64,000 nucleotides of DNA from Fen-1058 sp964398185 (GTDB lineage Bacteria > Chloroflexota > Anaerolineae > Fen-1058): positions 62,001 through 126,000 of the forward strand of contig CAYNML010000002.1 of assembly GCA_964398185.1 (NCBI GenBank). Direction: 5' to 3'. Below, in pieces: positions 42,101 to 48,923 of the stretch. A program made the position numbers and the translations under genes. The notes below the pieces were generated by a model. That model was not told the DNA's origin. It did no database searches and worked only from the letters and a program-made list of their open reading frames with translations. Positions within the stretch are counted from its first letter, which is position 1, and every line of letters starts with the position of its first letter.

Positions 42101-43060
42101 TACGTACGTCAAGCCTGCGCCGATGACGGCTCCGATGATGCTGACGATCGCCATCCCCAACGCTTTGAACACATCCAACGGCTTGATGGGATATTGTTCT
42201 TCGATCGGTTCGTCGGGACTCGCCTGATCCACCGCTGCTTTGGTGGCCGTGCTGTGCAGCGAGACGCGCAGCAACAGCAGGCCCACCAGGCCAAAGATGA
42301 ACATGCCCGGCAGCCAGCCCAGCAGCGGGCCGCGGCTGTCGGCGAACCCAAAGGCAATCAACTGCAGCGCGGCGACGAATAGATACACGCTGGCGCGCAG
42401 AATATCGGAGAGGCGCGATTCCTTCTCGGTGAGGATGACGCGGAAACTTTCGATCAAGCGCCCCATCGTCAGGAAGAAGGCCATGATCAAGTACGCAGCC
42501 ACGAAGATGGGATTGCCCATGTTGGCGGCCACGCGCTGGGTCACATCGCCGCCCCACGGCAGCGGGTCCTTGCTGGAGTGTTGAATCAAGCCGTAGAAGG
42601 CGATGGGCAGGCTGGTCATCACTACCACGGTCACAAAGCGATCCAGCTGCTCGCGCCGCCGGAGGTTCAGCACGATCATCCAGAAGATCACGATGTACGA
42701 CAGCATCGAGTACAAGCCCTGCAAGCGTTGATACGATCCGAAGATGCTGACGCGCGGCACGATGGACAGCACGGAGGCGATGATGTAAATGATGACGAAG
42801 AGCAGCGTGGGCAGCATCAGCGGCGTGCGCCACGTCACCCGATCGGGCCGATCGGGATTGCGGCCGCGCTCTTCCAGCCACTTGACGATCCACGCGCCGA
42901 TCATGATCAGGGCCAGCGAGCGCACGATGGTGATCTTATCCGGCTCGAAGACGCGGCTGGAATAGACATTGAAGAACAACGGCGCCAGGATGAGGGCAGC
43001 CAGCCAGCTGGCTTCGATGACGCGATCGCAAAACGCACTGAGACGGCTTGAATGGTTCAT
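39110..43060 (-). CDS. Wzy/WaaL-like O-antigen polymerase or ligase fused to TPRs
   Basis: A 1316-residue protein with some 18-20 membrane helices, far longer than the usual 400-500 residues of Wzy. The polymerase/ligase core has the conserved NASPDRSHNETWDAFVNTGAVGFV loop. A Pro/Ala-rich and basic cytoplasmic linker (residues about 680-720) follows, then a second helix bundle. The last 350 residues are TPR repeats (AIAHFKRARELNPTEDFYHLW, YYQEATALSPNNAQLWNEWG, EYYTRALAMNSGSLDAWGG). The TPR tail probably recruits other glycan enzymes. Start at ATG 43060. Neighbours (WecA-type, VTT) support a surface-polysaccharide role. Confidence 0.85.
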   Translation of the reverse strand: MNHSSRLSAFCDRVIEASWLAALILAPLFFNVYSSRVFEPDKITIVRSLALIMIGAWIVKWLEERGRNPDRPDRVTWRTPLMLPTLLFVIIYIIASVLSIVPRVSIFGSYQRLQGLYSMLSYIVIFWMIVLNLRRREQLDRFVTVVVMTSLPIAFYGLIQHSSKDPLPWGGDVTQRVAANMGNPIFVAAYLIMAFFLTMGRLIESFRVILTEKESRLSDILRASVYLFVAALQLIAFGFADSRGPLLGWLPGMFIFGLVGLLLLRVSLHSTATKAAVDQASPDEPIEEQYPIKPLDVFKALGMAIVSIIGAVIGAGLTYVLFPPPQFKITLLVMGAVLGGLVPLLVAAGIRRSAARWLWASWILFVAVGAAGLFLINFSDHPVMVEARNSGAFGRLSSLLESEGGTGKVRSLIWEGAVKLITPHEPLQFPDGAQDNLNILRPLIGYGPESMYVAYNRFYPPDLAHYEARNASPDRSHNETWDAFVNTGAVGFVIEQWLFLAVFFYALKFIGWIPNKRAALALIGAMIVLGLIGALGFGAAIDVNFMGAGWPAGVTAGLVLYVIAFALFHFKISRSVYILIAALLIGIIDLAIFGATFTSANRLLDLAAATLGGTLLFVLMYLIGRFVFNPTAGQPIEMSGHIFTIVALFGAILAHYLEISLAGIAIASTRTYFWAYAGLLVVLGLHWVPTEDTETRPVPAPAPAAPLESPAAYNKKKVRRAASAATARPQPRRETYSTRSLWLGPVLALALAGALILGTLGYEFINAAPGSAPQGVLDLIVKSLTVRPYNNNETSFGALLMFAVTWFFGGLLTLTELRRRNMISARDIWAATGVYYGVSIAVAGFYWLVQAGQILGFSSMVPQTQIRTIQELAARSGALVSFADAISNLLTTFYVFVAVIIFSMAAVMMLEVRGRLVRWVHEWSLAAVIPIGLVALIGVTITNLNPVRADIVYKQAEAIRASGQVDLAIAHFKRARELNPTEDFYHLWLGAAFLDKASTPLETPSLLTGNTTIDGLLGLSFENIYQLNQADTLSAAQIILTHARALNPLNTDHSANLARLHRRWADLKASDPAARQQELETAGTYYQEATALSPNNAQLWNEWGLIKLAMSDLARQTGDAAKADTYLAEAQAKLDHSLELDAKYDQTYLLQAQLKQAQGQVDQAQEYYTRALAMNSGSLDAWGGAVNQLLSTGNYTEAERLSLGFLEKNPNSLPVLRTIARNIYYPQNRLDEAISLMQQVLPLAENDANRWNDLYVTAVMMAQAGRLPEALPLAQQSLELAPQEQKDGVQQLITQMQQQLGISTPPTDTLPFQPPQ

Positions 43061-43263
43061 GACGGCTCTCTAAGCATGGTTTGTTGGCTCGGGGGACTTT
43101 GCCGCGTGCTGCCTGCAAATCGGGGGCAATCATACCATAGCCAGTACGGCAGTCAATCTGTCCCCCGAAAGGTGTGCACGCAAAAAATGATCCTGTTGGC
43201 GAATCTGGCTGACACGCGCAGCAGTCAGCACTCATTTGCTTCACCTGCATCGGGTAAAGTGTG

Positions 43264-43294
43264 TTAAGAAAATTTAACCTCTCCTGCAATTGAC
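43264..43294 (+). promoter_or_regulatory. PHO-box-like direct repeats upstream of 43360
   Basis: TTAAG (43264) and TTAAC (43274) are 10 bp apart and TTGAC follows at 43290; the intervening bases are AT-rich. It is like the better arrays at 57629 and 52141. The rest of 43061-43263 shows nothing recognisable. Confidence 0.4.
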
Positions 43295-43359
43295 TTTTCA
43301 CGGCGACTGCTCAAGAATTAGGGGACTATGAATCCGCCCACCCTCCAAGGAGCATCTCT

Positions 43360-43698
43360 GTGGCAACCGACTCTCAGCTGTCCGCGATGATTGAGCAAAC
43401 GATCAAGCGCCTCACCGCCGAACGCAAAGCACTCGACAAGCAGATGCAGGAAACCGCCGATCAGGCCCTGATGGACTGGCTGCTGCTGACGGCCTGCGCC
43501 GACTACGACACGATCGAACTGGACGATTCCATCACCGGCAAGGCGCAGCGCAAACACTACAAAGCCCTGCGCGATCAGAAGCGCAATGTCGAGAAGATGC
43601 TGGCGGCGCTGCAGGACTTGCAGCAGATCGCCGAATCACCGGAAGGCGAGAAGCTGCGCAAGAAGTTCGAAGCCGAAGTGGAGAAGTATCAGGCCTGA
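43360..43698 (+). CDS. Small coiled-coil hypothetical protein
   Basis: A 112-residue protein, highly charged and helical (IEQTIKRLTAERKALDKQMQ; QKRNVEKMLAALQDLQQIAE; LRKKFEAEVEKY). No signal peptide. The start is GTG 43360 with CAAGGAGC upstream. I do not recognise it. A PHO-box-like array precedes it and a strong terminator follows, so it is monocistronic and may be phosphate-regulated. Confidence 0.75.
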   Translation: MATDSQLSAMIEQTIKRLTAERKALDKQMQETADQALMDWLLLTACADYDTIELDDSITGKAQRKHYKALRDQKRNVEKMLAALQDLQQIAESPEGEKLRKKFEAEVEKYQA

Positions 43699-43729
43699 TA
43701 TGCCGGCACGATCACCGCACACCGCCATT

Positions 43730-43768
43730 GACGACGAGGAAGCGCGCAGGCTTCCTCGTCGTCTTTTT
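43730..43768 (+). terminator. Intrinsic terminator after 43360-43698
   Basis: Thirteen-base arms gacgacgaggaag and cttcctcgtcgtc with an eight-base loop and then five T residues. Confidence 0.95.
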
Positions 43769-43773
43769 GATTG

Positions 43774-43867
43774 TTAAGTTTTCTTCACAGGCTGACAGAC
43801 GTTGCGGCGATTTGTCACTGAAACAGGGCGGCAATATCGCTTAAGCCGGCGCCACTCATGCTAGACT
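43774..43867 (+). promoter_or_regulatory. Possible PHO-like repeats and -10 upstream of 43891
   Basis: TTAAG (43774) and TTCAC (43784) are 10 bp apart; another TTAAG at 43841 lies 16 bp before TAGACT (43862-43867), a possible -10. Spacing is less regular than in the other arrays. Confidence 0.35.
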
Positions 43868-43890
43868 GCTGACAACTCGCACACCCTGAT

Positions 43891-45099
43891 ATGCCCATGT
43901 CCAGACTCAGACGCTTTCTTTTCATCGTCTTCTCCATCGTTGTCGTCGGCACGTTCCTCGGATCCATCGCTTCGCCCGCCTTTCGCGCGCGCACGAAAGC
44001 CACGGCTCCGCTGCGCGACGCCCTGCTCCCGCCGCCCGCGCCCGTCGAGATCGCGGTGTTGTATTCCACCGAAAAGGAAGAGTGGCTGAAAGATGTCGTC
44101 GCCGAATTTGAAAACGACGTGCCGCTGATCAACGGCCATCCGATCAAGGTGAACTTGAAGAAAATGGGGTCGCGCGAGATATACCTGGCCGTGCTCGATG
44201 GGGCTGAGCGGCCCGACGTGATCAGCCCGGCTAGCTCGCTGCAAGTGTCCATTTTGCAGGATCTGTCCAGCGCCAAATTCAGCCGTCCCCTGGTGCGGGC
44301 CGCCGATGCGACCGTGTGCCGATCGGCGCTGAACTCGCCGCTGGTGCTGGTGGCGTGGAAGGAGCGCGCCGCGGTGTTGTGGGGCAGTGATCCGGGCCGC
44401 GATCTCTGGCAGAAACTGCACAACGCGGTGCTCGATCCGAAAGGCTGGGAAACCTACGGCCAGCCCGAGTGGGGCTACATCAAGTTCGGACACACCAGCC
44501 CGCTGTCGTCCAACAGCGGTTTCATGACCATCCTGCTGCTGACCTATGACTTCTTCGACAAGACGTCCGGCTTGACCGCCGCCGAGATGTTGGGCAGCGC
44601 CGAATTTCAGCAGTGGCTGACCGATCTGGAAACGACCATCGGCAAGTTTGGCGACAGCACCGGCAATTATATGAAGGAGATGGTGGCTTACGGGCCTAGC
44701 CTGTACGACCTGATCGCGGTGTATGAAGCCACGGCGATCGAGCAGGCGCAGAACGCGGTGGGCCGCTACGGTGAACTGCGCGTCTACTATCCCCCGGCCA
44801 ACATCATGAGCGATCATCCCTTCTGCGTGCTGCAAGCCGACTGGGTGACGGACGAGAAAGCAAAAGCCGCGCAGCAGTTCATCGACTTTCTGCTCAGCAA
44901 GCCGGCGCAGGAGAAGGCCCTGCTGCAATATGGCTTCCGGCCGGCCGATCAAACCATTCCGCTCGATCAGGCCGGCAGCCCGTTCCAGCGCTATGCCGCC
45001 AACGGCGTGCGCGTCGCTCCGGGCCAGTTGGTGGAGTTACCGAGCGGCAGCACGTTGCAGACCTTGCTCGATTTCTGGTCGCGCAATGTCCAACCGTAG
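43891..45099 (+). CDS. Extracellular solute-binding protein, orphan (paralogue 1)
   Basis: A 402-residue protein with an uncleaved or signal-type N-terminal helix (FLFIVFSIVVVGTFLGSI) and a type-2 periplasmic-binding fold (SBP_bac_11-like): IAVLYSTEKEEWLKDVVAEFE, RPDVISPASSL, SPLVLVAWKER, YGQPEWGYIKFGHTSPLSSNSG and NIMSDHPFCVLQADWV. No permease or ATPase accompanies it. It is paralogous to 45125-46813, which starts 25 bases downstream. Ligand unknown; ABC-independent sensing is possible. Confidence 0.85.
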   Translation: MPMSRLRRFLFIVFSIVVVGTFLGSIASPAFRARTKATAPLRDALLPPPAPVEIAVLYSTEKEEWLKDVVAEFENDVPLINGHPIKVNLKKMGSREIYLAVLDGAERPDVISPASSLQVSILQDLSSAKFSRPLVRAADATVCRSALNSPLVLVAWKERAAVLWGSDPGRDLWQKLHNAVLDPKGWETYGQPEWGYIKFGHTSPLSSNSGFMTILLLTYDFFDKTSGLTAAEMLGSAEFQQWLTDLETTIGKFGDSTGNYMKEMVAYGPSLYDLIAVYEATAIEQAQNAVGRYGELRVYYPPANIMSDHPFCVLQADWVTDEKAKAAQQFIDFLLSKPAQEKALLQYGFRPADQTIPLDQAGSPFQRYAANGVRVAPGQLVELPSGSTLQTLLDFWSRNVQP

Positions 45100-45124
45100 T
45101 TAATACAGCAAGCGAGGCAAAGCA

Positions 45125-46813
45125 ATGCGACAACGAAGTTACCTGTTCCTGATCGGGCTGCTGGTGGCGGCGCTCCTCGCCGGGTGCGGCGGCAGCGGCG
45201 GCGGATCGGGATCGATCTTCGGCGGCAACACCGTGACGGTGAGCATCGTTTACGGCTCGGAAAAGCGCGACTGGCTGGAGCCGCTGATCAAGCAGTACAA
45301 CGACGCGCAGCACAAGACCAAGAGCGGCGCGACGATCGTGATCGAAGCGACGCCCTTGGGATCGATCGAATCCGTGGAAGGCATCCTCGCCGGCACGCTG
45401 CAGCCGACGGTGTGGAGCCCGGCTTCATCGATCTACATTCCCGTGGCCAATGAGCAGTGGCGGCAAAAGAACGCGGCTGATCTGGTGGACGGCGCGCCCC
45501 AGGACCTGGTGCTTAGCCCGGTGGTCATCGCCATGTGGCGACCGATGGCCGAAGCGCTGGGGTGGCCGCAGCAACCGATCGGGTGGGCCGACATCGCGCA
45601 GCTGGCCGCCTCGGACAAAGGCTGGGAGCAATTCAACTATCCTGAATGGGGCCGGTTCAAGTTCGGCCACACGCATCCCGATTTCAGCAATAGCGGCATC
45701 GTGTCCATCATCGCCGAAGCATATGCGGGCGCGGGCAAGACGCGCGGCCTGACGCCGGCTGATGTGCGCGATCCGAAAGTCAAAGATTTCATGCAAGCCG
45801 TGGAGCGCGGCGTCATTCACTACGGCACCAGCACCGGCTTCTTTGGCGAGCGCATGTTCGAACGCGGCCCGTCGTACCTGAGCGCAGCCGTGTTGTATGA
45901 AAACTTGATCGTGGCGCAGGAAGCCAAACGGTTGAGCGGACAGAGTTCGCAGACGCCGGTCGTGGCGATCTATCCGCAGGAAGGCACGTTCTGGTCGAAT
46001 CATCCCTATGCGATTTTGAACGCGCCGTGGGTCACAGCGGATCAAAAAGAAGCCGCCCTGGATTTTCAAACCTTCCTGCTGGACAAGCCGCAGCAGCAGC
46101 GCGCCATCGAGCTGGGCTTCCGGCCGGCCGATCCCTCGATTCCCTTGAGCGCCCCGCTCGATGCGCAGCACGGCGTCGATCCGGCGCAGCCCAAGACCGT
46201 GCTGCAAGTGCCCGACGCCAAAGTCATCACGGCCATTCAGGAATTGTGGCGCGAAGCCAAGAAGCCGGTCGATCTGGTGGTGGTGATGGATGTGTCCGGC
46301 AGCATGGCGGCTGACAACAAGATCGCCGCGGCGCGTGACAGCCTGGGGCAGTTCATCCGCCAGCTGGACGGGGCCGATCGCTTGCAGGTGCTGTCGTTCA
46401 GCAGCGACATCAACGAGTTGACGCCGCTGACGGAGCTCGGCCCCAAGCGCGACGATGTCTTACGCCGCGTGGCGGGCCTGATCGAAGGCGGCGAGACGCG
46501 CTTGTACGATACGACCTGGCAGGCGTACACCGACTTGCAAAAGAATGGCGATCCTGATCACATCCGCGCAGTAGTGGTCCTGACGGATGGCAAGGACACC
46601 CAGTCCACCGCCACGCTCGATCAGGTGATGGCGGAGATTGCCAGGTCCGGCGGCGAAGGCGGCAATGCGATCAAGCTGTTCACGATCGCTTTTGGCGACG
46701 ACGCCGACAAGGCTGTGCTGAAGCAGCTGGCCGAGCCGACCGGCGGCAAGCAGTACAACAGCGATCCGGCCAGCATCATGAAGGTCTACGGCGAGATCGC
46801 CACGTTCTTTTAG
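45125..46813 (+). CDS. Lipoprotein: solute-binding domain fused to a vWA domain (paralogue 2)
   Basis: A 562-residue lipoprotein (lipobox LLAGC, Cys21). The first 370 residues repeat the fold of the preceding gene (FNYPEWGRFKFGHTHPDFSNSG; PYAILNAPWVTADQKEAALDF; LGFRPADPSIPL). The last 185 residues are a von Willebrand A domain with a complete MIDAS: VVVMDVSGSMAADNK near residue 389, a Thr at GGETRLYDTT and VVLTDGKD. This combination would bind a solute and another protein at the surface. No transporter genes are nearby. Confidence 0.88.
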   Translation: MRQRSYLFLIGLLVAALLAGCGGSGGGSGSIFGGNTVTVSIVYGSEKRDWLEPLIKQYNDAQHKTKSGATIVIEATPLGSIESVEGILAGTLQPTVWSPASSIYIPVANEQWRQKNAADLVDGAPQDLVLSPVVIAMWRPMAEALGWPQQPIGWADIAQLAASDKGWEQFNYPEWGRFKFGHTHPDFSNSGIVSIIAEAYAGAGKTRGLTPADVRDPKVKDFMQAVERGVIHYGTSTGFFGERMFERGPSYLSAAVLYENLIVAQEAKRLSGQSSQTPVVAIYPQEGTFWSNHPYAILNAPWVTADQKEAALDFQTFLLDKPQQQRAIELGFRPADPSIPLSAPLDAQHGVDPAQPKTVLQVPDAKVITAIQELWREAKKPVDLVVVMDVSGSMAADNKIAAARDSLGQFIRQLDGADRLQVLSFSSDINELTPLTELGPKRDDVLRRVAGLIEGGETRLYDTTWQAYTDLQKNGDPDHIRAVVVLTDGKDTQSTATLDQVMAEIARSGGEGGNAIKLFTIAFGDDADKAVLKQLAEPTGGKQYNSDPASIMKVYGEIATFF

Positions 46814-46862
46814 GATTGATCTTTCACTCCCCCCTGCGGGAGTTTGGCAAGGAGCGTCACGT

Positions 46863-47528
46863 ATGGATGTCACGATCAAAGCCGGCCACGACCCGTTGGG
46901 CGACTGGGGCATGGTGAATGCCTATATGCGCTGGGCGCTGCTGGCCGCCGAGGAAGTCGCTGGCGAAAAAGGGCTGAATATTGTGCTGCGCAATGCCGGG
47001 CTGGAACGCTACATCGGCAACTATCCGCCAGAAAACTTCGAGGTGGGCGGCAAGATTGGCGATTACACCGCGCTGTGCAGCGAGTTGTTGACGTTCTTCG
47101 GGCGGGCGGGACGGGGCAGCCTGGTCCGCATCGGGCGCAAGTCTACGCAGTTGGGAATGAAGGTGCAAGCCGAGCAATTTGGTCTGAATAATCTGGCGGC
47201 GGCTTCCAAATTGTTGCCGGCGGGCTTGAAGTTGAAAGCCGGCATCGAGGCGCACATCGCCATCTGGAAAACGATTTACAAGCAGTGCGGCGGCGACTGG
47301 CAGGCGCGTTCCGAAGATCGCGGCGACACGTGGGCGTATATCGTCGAGTCATGCACCCACTGCGTCGATCGCGCCGCAGAGAAGCCCATGTGCTTTGTCT
47401 GGACCGGCGCGCTGATCGAAGCGGTGGTGTGGCAGATGGGCAAGGAATACGACATCGTAGAGACTGAATGCCGCGCCGCAGGCGCGCCGGCCTGCGTGTG
47501 GGAGATCAACAAGCAGCCCAGAGAATGA
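46863..47528 (+). CDS. V4R-like small-molecule-binding protein
   Basis: A 221-residue cytoplasmic protein. The C-terminal half has the V4R (BchJ-like) pattern: a Cys pair in ESCTHCVDRAAEKPMCFVW, GALIEAVVWQM and VETECRAAGAPACVWEI, which suggest metal or ligand binding. The N-terminal half is helical (MVNAYMRWALLAAEEVAGEKG). V4R domains sense small molecules. CAAGGAGCG precedes the ATG; it lies 49 bases after the vWA gene in the same direction. Confidence 0.75.
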   Translation: MDVTIKAGHDPLGDWGMVNAYMRWALLAAEEVAGEKGLNIVLRNAGLERYIGNYPPENFEVGGKIGDYTALCSELLTFFGRAGRGSLVRIGRKSTQLGMKVQAEQFGLNNLAAASKLLPAGLKLKAGIEAHIAIWKTIYKQCGGDWQARSEDRGDTWAYIVESCTHCVDRAAEKPMCFVWTGALIEAVVWQMGKEYDIVETECRAAGAPACVWEINKQPRE

Positions 47529-47541
47529 CGGGACGGTGATC

Positions 47542-47706
47542 ATGTCGGGAAATCTGAAAGCGGCGCTGCTTGACAAGTGGAATATCTTGACGCTGGTGCT
47601 GGCGATTGGCGGCGGCCTGCTGGCCGCGTGGTGGCTGTTTCCGGTGGGCCTCGTCGTGTGGATCATCATGCTCGCAGCGACGCTGAACGAGCCGCGTCAC
47701 ACTTGA
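47542..47706 (+). CDS. Small membrane protein (54 residues)
   Basis: A 54-residue reading frame with one or two helices: NILTLVLAIGGGLLAAWWLFPVGLVVWIIMLAA in two parts separated by Pro, then a polar end NEPRHT. It begins 13 bases after the V4R gene and is co-directional. Not recognised; it could anchor or regulate a neighbour. Confidence 0.5.
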   Translation: MSGNLKAALLDKWNILTLVLAIGGGLLAAWWLFPVGLVVWIIMLAATLNEPRHT

Positions 47707-47786
47707 GCCTGAGCCGGCCGATGAGGTGGGGCGTGCTGCTGTCTCGTTTCGATCTTTAGCCAGGGAGGAACGGAAAGCAGACCAAC

Positions 47787-48587
47787 ATGCACGTGAAAGA
47801 AAACGGTAATCAACTGATCATCCAGACGCGGCTGCGATCACTGATCGGTATGCTTATCTTCGGCCTGATTCTTGCGCTGGCAGGGCTGGCCACCTTCTGG
47901 CTTTTCGGACGCAGCGCCGAGGTGGCGTGTACGCGCCTGGAAGTGCGCGAGGTGCGCTGCGAGATCAAGGAAACCCTGCTAGGCCTGGCGCTGCGGCACA
48001 CCACGGTCGTCAATCCGCACAAGGCCGTGATTGAAGTCAACGAAGACAGCGACGGCGACACCTACCGCGTATCACTGGTCACGGCGCAGGGCGTCGTGCC
48101 GTTGACCAGTCACTATGCCAGCGACGGATCGTTTACGCGCACCGAAACTGAGCTCAACCAATTCCTGCAAAGCCCGACGGCCAGGACGGTGCAGGCCTCC
48201 CAGCCCGTCAGCGCATGGATTTATCTATTCCCCTTCTGTTTCACCGGCTTCGGTCTGTTGATGATTCTGAACTTGAAATTCGAAACGTACATCTTCGACC
48301 GGGATCGTGACGCGCTGCTGATCAAGCGCGAGTCGCTGCTCGGAACGCGAGTGACCGAAGAACCGCTGTCCGGCCTGAAATTGAACGTGCGCGATCACTC
48401 GGACAGCGACACCTCGTCCTATCGGGTACATGCGTTGACCAGCACAGGACGCGATTGGACGGTGGGCGATTATAACACGCCGTCTGACGCGCAGCAGCTG
48501 ATCCAGCGCATCGAGGACTTTCTCAAGCCCGGTGTCCGCATCCGGTACGTTGAAGTGGACGAGTGGAGCACTCCCTCAAAGCGTTAA
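47787..48587 (+). CDS. Hypothetical membrane protein
   Basis: A 266-residue protein with two helices (LIGMLIFGLILALAGLATFWLF at about 20-40; WIYLFPFCFTGFGLLMIL at about 143-160). Between them lies an extracytoplasmic region with a Cys pair (VACTRLEVREVRCEI); after the second helix is a cytoplasmic domain with DRDRDALLIKRESLLGT. GGGAGGAACGG lies before the ATG. Not recognised. A PHO-like array begins at its last codons. Confidence 0.75.
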   Translation: MHVKENGNQLIIQTRLRSLIGMLIFGLILALAGLATFWLFGRSAEVACTRLEVREVRCEIKETLLGLALRHTTVVNPHKAVIEVNEDSDGDTYRVSLVTAQGVVPLTSHYASDGSFTRTETELNQFLQSPTARTVQASQPVSAWIYLFPFCFTGFGLLMILNLKFETYIFDRDRDALLIKRESLLGTRVTEEPLSGLKLNVRDHSDSDTSSYRVHALTSTGRDWTVGDYNTPSDAQQLIQRIEDFLKPGVRIRYVEVDEWSTPSKR

Positions 48588-48697
48588 GAAAGTTTTACCC
48601 GGGCGGTCTTTCCGTTTAACAACGCTGCCCTATACTGAACTCAAGCAGCACCCTTCTCCCGAAGTGCCCCCGAGCTGAGACAGTTCCAGTTCGGGGG
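48584..48697 (+). promoter_or_regulatory. PHO-like promoter followed by a strong hairpin (possible small RNA)
   Basis: TTAAG (48584), TTTAC (48594) and TTAAC (48616) at multiples of about 10-11 bp, then after ten bases TATACT (48631-48636), the geometry of PhoB-type promoters. About 30 bases downstream is a hairpin with arms cccccga and tcggggg (48667-48697) plus gcgactttgtgtcgc. No reading frame follows. Either a small RNA or a leader/terminator of the preceding gene. Confidence 0.45.
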
Positions 48698-48736
48698 CGA
48701 CTTTGTGTCGCTCACCGGCGCGTCTCACTCCCTGAC

Positions 48737-48804
48737 TTAAAACTCGCTCCTCGACCGCGCCCTCGCGGGCGATTCAAACCGCGCGGACACGGTTTGAGAG
48801 CGTT
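48737..48804. repeat. MITE-like inverted repeat, copy A
   Basis: A 68-base element beginning ttaaaactcgctc and ending ggtttgagagcg, with internal ccgcgccctcgcggg and accgcgcggacacggt palindromes. It is a reverse-oriented relative of 59750-59824. The spacer 48588-48923 holds no gene. Confidence 0.6.
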
Positions 48805-48824
48805 TGCCTGTTTTCCTCGCCGCG

Positions 48825-48877
48825 TTAAGCAGTCTTAACACAAATTAAACCTGCGGTTGATGGTTTCTTGCTACACT
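48825..48877 (+). promoter_or_regulatory. PHO-box-like array upstream of the sensor kinase
   Basis: TTAAG (48825), TTAAC (48835) and TTAAA (48845) at exactly 10 bp, TTGAT at 48857, then TACACT (48872-48877), a possible -10. The kinase and PstS genes follow. Confidence 0.6.
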
Positions 48878-48923
48878 GGCGCGGTACTGGTTAGAAAACT
48901 GCCACACGACGGACTGATGTGCT

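Noticed and set aside
43061..43263. tRNA or other RNA gene in the spacer before 43360
   Set aside because: No cloverleaf arms or conserved RNA motifs were found; only the PHO-like repeats at its end are notable.
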